The notes under the pieces: model-generated
Seen by the model: the letters and a program-made list of their open reading frames with translations, nothing else
Told to the model about the DNA's origin: nothing
Databases searched by the model: none
Source of the DNA: CAYNLG01 sp964397995
GTDB lineage: Bacteria > Planctomycetota > Phycisphaerae > FEN-1346
DNA length: 11,688 nucleotides
Direction: 5' to 3'
NCBI GenBank assembly: GCA_964397995.1
Contig: CAYNLG010000099.1
Location: 1-11,688, forward strand
Translations under genes and position numbers: made by a program
Shown here: in pieces, positions 7,865 to 11,688 of the stretch
How positions within the stretch are numbered: the first letter of the stretch is position 1
Layout: each line of letters opens with the position of its first letter

Positions 7865-8236
7865 TTACTGGCCCAGCAGGGCGTTGATCTTCTCGACGAG
7901 GACGGCCGGGTCGACGGGTTTCTCGACGTAGTCGTCGACGGGGATCAACTCGCTGTCCTTGCCGTAGTCCATGCCCGTAACCTTGCCGACGGCCGAGAGC
8001 ATCAGGATGGGCTTCTTGCATCCCTGGCGTCGCAAGGCCTGGGCCATCGCGATGCCGTCGTCCGGCTGCTCCATCATCACGTCCAGGATAAGCAGGTCAG
8101 GGGCCTTCTCCTGGACAGCCGTCATGCCGTCGCTCCGGTTGTCGGCGGAGACGACCTCGTGTCCCTGCCCTTCGAGGACGACGGTCGTGGCCTCCACGAT
8201 GTCCGGATCGTCGTCCACGACGAGAATCCTGGCCAT
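7865..8236 (-). CDS. Stand-alone response regulator receiver protein
   Basis: A 123-residue CheY-like receiver with no output domain. Seen: acidic pocket D8-D10 (VVDDDPD), phospho-acceptor D52 at the end of strand three (LLILDVMM), S81 in the switch position (LMLSAVG), and K106 in the conserved EKPVDP motif. All residues needed for phosphorylation are there. It is the first gene of the hydrogenase operon and its stop codon feeds into the ribosome site of hydC. No histidine kinase occurs in the window, so its partner is unknown. The ATG at 8236 follows AAGGAG with good spacing; in-frame upstream codons reach further but lack receiver-like content. It may act by protein contact, e.g. on a kinase, phosphorelay or the hydrogenase itself; this is inference. 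The family call is certain, the role is not. Confidence 0.93.
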   Translation of the reverse strand: MARILVVDDDPDIVEATTVVLEGQGHEVVSADNRSDGMTAVQEKAPDLLILDVMMEQPDDGIAMAQALRRQGCKKPILMLSAVGKVTGMDYGKDSELIPVDDYVEKPVDPAVLVEKINALLGQ

Positions 8237-8414
8237 TGCGTACTCCTTCCCGTGGGTTCGGGGCCGACCGCTCACGCGGCCGCGCCCGGCGATTCTCGCG
8301 GGCCGGCCGGGCCTTGGGAAGGCGGTCCCCAGGACGCGGGGCCACCGGCTCGGACAGACACCCTCAGACGTCCCGGGCATCTTGCGCCTGAAGCGGACGG
8401 AAGGCAAGGGCAAA
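8237..8414 (-). other. Leader region upstream of the receiver/hydrogenase operon
   Basis: This non-coding part of the divergent region lies between the receiver start and the Rex operator. If transcription starts near 8487, the mRNA leader is about 250 nt. It is GC-rich with several short inverted repeats (for example CGCGGCCGCG at 8275-8284, and CCCC/GGGG pairing around 8325-8340) but I recognise no riboswitch class and no small ORF with a convincing ribosome site. Confidence 0.4.
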
Positions 8415-8432
8415 TTGTGACTTTTTTCACGT
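8415..8432. promoter_or_regulatory. Rex-family operator
   Basis: TTGTGACTTTTTTCACGT matches the Rex consensus TTGTGAA-N4-TTCACAA in length (18 bp) and layout: left half TTGTGAC is 6/7, right half TTCACGT is 5/7, with a 4-nt spacer. It stands out as an A/T-rich island in very GC-rich sequence. It lies 179 bp upstream of the receiver start at the head of the hydrogenase operon, and a rex gene follows hydA, which supports real function. No comparable site was seen in the 3204-3398 or 11537-11688 gaps. Confidence 0.72.
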
Positions 8433-8493
8433 CGGCTTGCCGAACAGAAGCCCAGCCCGAAACGGCCTTGTGTGTAAGCCTTTATTTCGCAGT

Positions 8494-8522
8494 ATTTTAG
8501 GCGCCAAGAGCGGGCAAGGCAA
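8494..8522 (-). promoter_or_regulatory. Candidate promoter of the receiver-hydCBA operon
   Basis: On the minus strand TTGCCT (8517-8522) and TAAAAT (8494-8499) are spaced by 17 nt. The -10 box is a 5/6 match and the -35 box 4/6. The predicted start near 8487 puts the Rex operator about 55-72 nt downstream, where bound Rex could act as a roadblock. A second, weaker -10-like CACAAT overlaps the operator itself but has no convincing -35. Confidence 0.42.
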
Positions 8523-8575
8523 GTCCGTGAATCCAGATGGCATTTTGCGGCAGCCGGGACGGCAACGGGTGCCGG

Positions 8576-8605
8576 TTGACAGCGCAGCACGTGCCCGCGC
8601 ATACT
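8576..8605 (+). promoter_or_regulatory. Candidate sigma-70-like promoter of the SGNH lipoprotein gene
   Basis: A perfect TTGACA (8576-8581) is followed after 18 nt by CATACT (8600-8605, 4/6 match to TATAAT). Transcription would begin near 8612, about 20 nt before the ATG, leaving just room for the GGAG ribosome site. It is more than 140 bp from the Rex operator, so Rex control is not expected. Confidence 0.5.
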
Positions 8606-8631
8606 CGTTCGATCCTGAACGGAGCCGCGCC

Positions 8632-9435
8632 ATGCCGCAGAAACGCTTCGTGCTTTCCCTGGCCACCCTCTTCGCCCTACCGCTGGCCGCTGGCTGCGGC
8701 ACGCCCGGGGGCACGAATGCCACGTCCGGCGCCTCGCCGAAGGGCGACCCCGTCGCTTGGGCCACGACGCCGGCGCCGCACGACTTCATCTGGTTCCAGG
8801 CCCACCACGAGCGGAACCTGGCCCGCGCCCGCAAGGGCGACATCGACGTCCTGTTCCTCGGCGACTCGATCACCGACGGCTGGCGGTCCACCGGCCGCGA
8901 GGTCTGGCAGCGGGAGTTCGCCCCCCTCGGGGCCGCCAACTTCGGCGTCAGCGCCGACCAGACCCAGCACATCCTGTGGCGGCTTGCGAACGGCGAACTC
9001 GAGGGCTACACGCCGAAGGTCGTCGTCCTGATGGCCGGGACGAACAACCTGAAGAGCGGCCCGGTGCGCATGCCGCCCAAGGCCGCGGCCGCCGGGGTCG
9101 AGGCGATCGTCGCCCTGCTCCGCGACCGATTCCCGGACGTGCAGATTCTCCTTCAGGGCATCCTGCCGCGCCAGCCGAAGTATCCATGGATCGCCGAAGC
9201 CATCCGCGACACCAACGCGCGGCTCGCCGCCTTCGCCGAGGCCACCCCGCGTGTCCGGTACGTCGACTTCGGCGACCGCTTCCTCGGCCACGACGGCGAG
9301 GTGAACCCCGATCTGATGCCGGACCGGCTGCACCCCAGCAAGGCCGGATACGAGGTCTGGGCGGACACCATCCGCGACGACGTCCGCGCGCTGCTGGCCG
9401 AGGCGGAAGCCGACGCCGGCGGGGCCGCCGACTGA
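8632..9435 (+). CDS. SGNH/GDSL-family hydrolase lipoprotein
   Basis: A 267-residue secreted esterase-like protein. The N-terminus is a lipoprotein signal: MPQKR, a hydrophobic stretch, and lipobox LAAGC with C22 as the lipidated residue, followed by a Gly/Ser/Thr-rich linker to about residue 40. The SGNH catalytic set is complete: GDSIT with S79, G105 in NFGVS, N138 in AGTNN, and D231/H234 in DRLHP. The GDSITDGW, WRLANGELEG and DRLHPSKAGYEVWA style resembles the PAF-acetylhydrolase-like/carbohydrate-esterase subgroup; deacetylation of a sugar or other ester substrate outside the cytoplasm is likely but not provable. ATG 8632 is chosen because it starts the signal peptide and has GGAG eight bases upstream; in-frame upstream codons do not fit. 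It is followed 49 nt later by a small membrane protein gene. Confidence 0.9.
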   Translation: MPQKRFVLSLATLFALPLAAGCGTPGGTNATSGASPKGDPVAWATTPAPHDFIWFQAHHERNLARARKGDIDVLFLGDSITDGWRSTGREVWQREFAPLGAANFGVSADQTQHILWRLANGELEGYTPKVVVLMAGTNNLKSGPVRMPPKAAAAGVEAIVALLRDRFPDVQILLQGILPRQPKYPWIAEAIRDTNARLAAFAEATPRVRYVDFGDRFLGHDGEVNPDLMPDRLHPSKAGYEVWADTIRDDVRALLAEAEADAGGAAD

Positions 9436-9484
9436 GGCGCGCCGCACGCGGCCGTCCGCCTGGCGTCACAAGGAGGAGGCCGAC

Positions 9485-9892
9485 GTGCGCCGCCTGAACG
9501 CCGTCACCATCGTGGGCCTGATCACCGTCTGCGTCGCGACAACCCACATCGCGGTACGGCTGGCCCAATCGTCCGAGCACTGGTGGACGCCCACCGAGCT
9601 GACAGTGCCTTTCCCCAACAGCCGTGACCGTGTCGTCGTCCTTCTCAACGACCAGCGGCTGGGCGAGCACCTGGACGCGGGGACACTGCGCGTCGCGGGT
9701 CCGGACGGCGACATGCGGCCGGTCACGGCCGAGGACGTACGGTTCCGGTTCAACAACTGGGACCGGGTCCGCGCGCAACGGAACGCGCACCTGGCCCTCT
9801 CGGCGGCCCTGCTGGCCGCCGGGGTGATGATGGCGCTCGGGGGCCTGGTCCTGGTTCCGAAACTGCCGTCCGCGCCGGCCGAGGCGTCCTGA
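9485..9892 (+). CDS. Small two-helix membrane protein of unknown function
   Basis: A 135-residue protein I do not recognise. The start is GTG at 9485, chosen because a very strong AAGGAGGAGG lies five bases upstream. Two hydrophobic segments are visible: about 6-26 (VTIVGLITVCVATTHIAV) and about 103-125 (LALSAALLAAGVMMALGGLV). The positively charged start (RR) suggests the N-terminus is inside, placing a polar region of about 75 residues (WWTPTEL, DRVVVLLNDQRLGEHLD, FRFNNWDR) outside the membrane. The loop is charged, with no cysteines or evident motif. It follows the SGNH lipoprotein by 49 nt without a terminator, so co-transcription is likely and a shared envelope role possible. Its stop lies 12 nt from the convergent pruA stop. 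That it is a real gene is well supported by the ribosome site and topology. Confidence 0.75.
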   Translation: MRRLNAVTIVGLITVCVATTHIAVRLAQSSEHWWTPTELTVPFPNSRDRVVVLLNDQRLGEHLDAGTLRVAGPDGDMRPVTAEDVRFRFNNWDRVRAQRNAHLALSAALLAAGVMMALGGLVLVPKLPSAPAEAS

Positions 9893-9904
9893 CCCGTTGC
9901 GGCT

Positions 9905-11536
9905 CTACTCCGCCTCCATGTACGGGTACCTGTAGTCGGTCGGGGGCAGGAAGGTCTCCTTGATGGTCCGCGGGGTGACCCAGCGTTCCAGGTTGATCCA
10001 GGAGCCGGCCTTGTCATTGGTGCCGGAGGCCCGGGAGCCGCCGAACGGCTGCTGCCCGACGACCGCCCCGGTGGGCTTGTCGTTGATGTAGAAGTTCCCC
10101 GCCGCGTGCCGAAGCTTCCGCGATGCCGTCACGATGGGGCCGCGCTCGGTGGCAAAGATCGCCCCGGTCAGGGCGTAGGGCGAGGTCCCGTCACAGAGCG
10201 CCAGCGCGGCCTCGTACTCGGCGTCCGGGTAGACGTAGACCGTGAGGACCGGGCCGAAGATCTCCTCGGCCATCAGCTTGCTCTTCGGGTCCTGGGACAG
10301 GACGATGGTGGGCTCGATGAAATAGCCCTCGCTGTCGTCGCACCCGCCACCGCAGATGATCTCCATGTCCGAGGCACTGCGGGCGAAGTCGATGTAGCCG
10401 CGGATCGACTCGAAGGCCTTGGCGTCGATGACGCCGCCCATGAACGTCCGGAAGTCGGCCACGTCGCCCATCCGCAGCTCGCCGGCCATCGCGACAAGCC
10501 GCTCCTTGAGGTCCGGCCACAGACTCTCGGGGATGTAGGCGCGGCTGGCGGCGGAGCACTTCTGGCCCTGGTACTCGAAGGCGCCGCGGATGAGGGCCGT
10601 CGCCAAGGCCGCCGGGGCGGCGCTCGCGTGGGCGAAGATGAAGTCCTTGCCACCCGTCTCGCCGACGATGCGCGGGTAGCAGATGTACTTGCGGATGTCC
10701 GATCCGACCGCCAGCCAGATCGTCGAAAACACGTACGTCGACCCCGTGAAGTGTACGCCCCCGAGGTCCACGTGGTCGAGCGCCGGCGGCGCAATCACCG
10801 GGCCCGGCCCGGGCACCATGTTGATGACGCCGGGCGGCATGCCGGCCTCCTCGAGGATTTTCATGATGTAGTACGCCGGGAGGACAGCGCTCGAAGCCGG
10901 TTTCCAGACGACGGTGTTGCCCATCAGGGCCGGGGCCGTCGGCAGGTTGCCCGCGATGCTCGCGAAGTTGAACGGCGTCAGGGCCAGCACGAACCCGTCC
11001 AGCGGCCGGTGGTCCATGTAGTTCAGCACGCCATGCGTCGAGACCGGCTGGTCCCGGTAGATGGTCTGCATGAAGTACGGGTTGAACCGCCAGAAGTCGA
11101 TCAGTTCGCAGGCCGAGTCGATCTCGGCCTGGTGCGGCGTCTTGCTCATGTTGAGCATCGTGGCCGCGTTCAGCGTCTGCCGGTACTTGCCGGCGAGGAG
11201 CTCGGCGGCCTTCAGGAGGACGGTCGCCCGCGACTCCCACGTCATGCCGCCCCACTCAGCCTTGGCGGCGTTGGCGGCCTGGATGGCCTTCTCGACCCAC
11301 GAAGCGTCGCCCTGGTGGACCTGGCCGAGGGGCGTCCGATGGTCGTGCGGGCAAAGGATCGGGGCCGTGCGACCGTCGCGGACCTCCCGGCCGCCGATGA
11401 TCATCGGGACCTCGGTCTCGGCCGACCGCATCTCCTTGAGGACGGCCTTCAAGGCCGGCCGCTCGGGCGTCCCGGGCGCGTAGCTCTTGATGGGCTCGTT
11501 GGCGGGCTTCGGGATGTTGAAGATACCGTTGAACAT
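9905..11536 (-). CDS. pruA: 1-pyrroline-5-carboxylate dehydrogenase (L-glutamate gamma-semialdehyde dehydrogenase)
   Basis: A 543-residue NAD(P)+-dependent aldehyde dehydrogenase that oxidises glutamate semialdehyde to glutamate in proline and ornithine catabolism. The catalytic set is visible: N190 (TPFNF), K212 (VWKPAS), E293 (VGETGGKD) and nucleophile C327 (QGQKCSAASR). P5CDH hallmarks are the long N-terminal region, GGKDFIFAHASA (295-306), FEYQGQKCSAASRAYIP, and the C-terminal block TGAVVGQQPFGGSRASGTNDKAG (489-511). The form resembles the stand-alone mitochondrial/PUT2-like P5CDH, without a fused proline dehydrogenase. The ATG at 11536 has AGGAGA eight bases upstream; an in-frame ATG 33 nt further up lacks a comparable site and family-like residues. 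No proline dehydrogenase gene is visible in the window. Its 3' end converges on the membrane-protein gene with 12 nt between stops. Confidence 0.95.
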   Translation of the reverse strand: MFNGIFNIPKPANEPIKSYAPGTPERPALKAVLKEMRSAETEVPMIIGGREVRDGRTAPILCPHDHRTPLGQVHQGDASWVEKAIQAANAAKAEWGGMTWESRATVLLKAAELLAGKYRQTLNAATMLNMSKTPHQAEIDSACELIDFWRFNPYFMQTIYRDQPVSTHGVLNYMDHRPLDGFVLALTPFNFASIAGNLPTAPALMGNTVVWKPASSAVLPAYYIMKILEEAGMPPGVINMVPGPGPVIAPPALDHVDLGGVHFTGSTYVFSTIWLAVGSDIRKYICYPRIVGETGGKDFIFAHASAAPAALATALIRGAFEYQGQKCSAASRAYIPESLWPDLKERLVAMAGELRMGDVADFRTFMGGVIDAKAFESIRGYIDFARSASDMEIICGGGCDDSEGYFIEPTIVLSQDPKSKLMAEEIFGPVLTVYVYPDAEYEAALALCDGTSPYALTGAIFATERGPIVTASRKLRHAAGNFYINDKPTGAVVGQQPFGGSRASGTNDKAGSWINLERWVTPRTIKETFLPPTDYRYPYMEAE

Positions 11537-11580
11537 GTCCGGCTCTCCTAATAGACCGTGGCGGCGCACGAAGAGGCCGT

Positions 11581-11609
11581 AGTGTGGCCTGCCGCCGGCG
11601 GGGCGTCAA
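11581..11609 (-). promoter_or_regulatory. Candidate promoter of pruA
   Basis: On the minus strand TTGACG (11604-11609, 5/6 match to -35) and CACACT (11581-11586, weak 3/6 match to -10) are 17 nt apart, giving a leader of about 40 nt before the pruA ATG. The weak -10 keeps confidence low. The rest of the 152-nt end region (11537-11688) shows only a 12-bp palindrome, AGGCGGCCGCCT at 11661-11672. Confidence 0.3.
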
Positions 11610-11688
11610 GCGAAGAAACGGCCGCTCAGCCCACGGGGTGTGACTACGGATTTTGGCACTAGGCGGCCGCCTGGCGTTGGCTCATCCA

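Noticed and set aside
8237..8602. In-frame N-terminal extension of the receiver protein up to 8602
   Set aside because: The extension runs through the Rex operator and has no domain character, while the ATG at 8236 has an ideal AAGGAG site and starts exactly at the receiver fold.
10106..11551. Plus-strand open frame of about 481 codons opposite pruA
   Set aside because: Low-complexity Arg/Val/Asp/Gly-rich shadow of a clear aldehyde dehydrogenase with intact active-site residues.
11661..11672. 12-bp palindrome AGGCGGCCGCCT, with the core GCGGCCGC also at 3358-3365, 8276-8283, 7782-7789 and about 9084-9091
   Set aside because: The core occurs in coding and non-coding DNA alike and is expected in GC-rich sequence; no consistent position relative to genes suggests an operator or repeat family.
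11655..11684. TTGGCAC near the window end, resembling the -24 element of a sigma-54 promoter
   Set aside because: The -12 GC element with TTGC spacing is missing and there is no gene downstream in the window on that strand.
1..11688. CRISPR arrays, insertion sequences, tRNA or rRNA genes, and prophage or defence genes
   Set aside because: No regularly spaced repeats, transposase-like proteins, terminal inverted repeats or RNA-gene sequences were found. The window reads as an ordinary metabolic region.

Overview
The window is GC-rich throughout and reads as a bacterial chromosome segment from a fermentative anaerobe. It carries a redox-controlled [FeFe]-hydrogenase operon, an ADP-forming acyl-CoA synthetase and a lipoprotein with a Gram-negative-style lipobox. 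The SGNH-hydrolase lipoprotein and general gene style would fit a Planctomycetota/PVC-group organism, but this is a low-confidence guess because no marker gene is present.

Layout. On the minus strand, reading from about 8500 down to 1, seven genes run head to tail: a stand-alone receiver protein (7865-8236), hydC/NuoE-like (7332-7853), hydB/NuoF-like (6145-7335), hydA [FeFe] hydrogenase (4183-6129), the redox repressor rex (3399-4070), a fused acetate-CoA ligase (ADP-forming) (1098-3203) and an acetyl-CoA hydrolase/4-hydroxybutyrate CoA-transferase cut by the window edge (1-1080). The first four are tightly packed (gaps of 11 and 15 nt plus one ATGA overlap), so they are very likely one transcript. 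rex follows after 112 nt containing a strong GC hairpin. The ligase follows after 195 nt with a possible promoter of its own, and the CoA-transferase starts 17 nt after the ligase.

The 395-nt divergent region 8237-8631 holds an 18-bp Rex-type operator (8415-8432) upstream of the receiver/hydrogenase genes, a candidate minus-strand promoter, and a good sigma-70-like plus-strand promoter for the lipoprotein gene. On the plus strand are an SGNH/GDSL hydrolase lipoprotein (8632-9435) and a small two-helix membrane protein (9485-9892). Converging on these is pruA, 1-pyrroline-5-carboxylate dehydrogenase (minus strand, 9905-11536).

How the parts fit (inference). NADH is oxidised by HydC/HydB and the electrons go to HydA to make H2. 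Rex, sensing NADH/NAD+, would repress the operon through the 8415 operator when NADH is low, giving a feedback loop because rex lies in or next to the operon it controls. The ADP-forming ligase would conserve acyl-CoA energy as ATP while releasing acetate or another acid, with the CoA-transferase handling related acyl-CoAs. pruA suggests proline/ornithine-to-glutamate catabolism as one possible source of reductant. The least expected parts are the orphan receiver leading the operon and the minimal HydB, which lacks the extra Fe-S domains of electron-bifurcating HydB.
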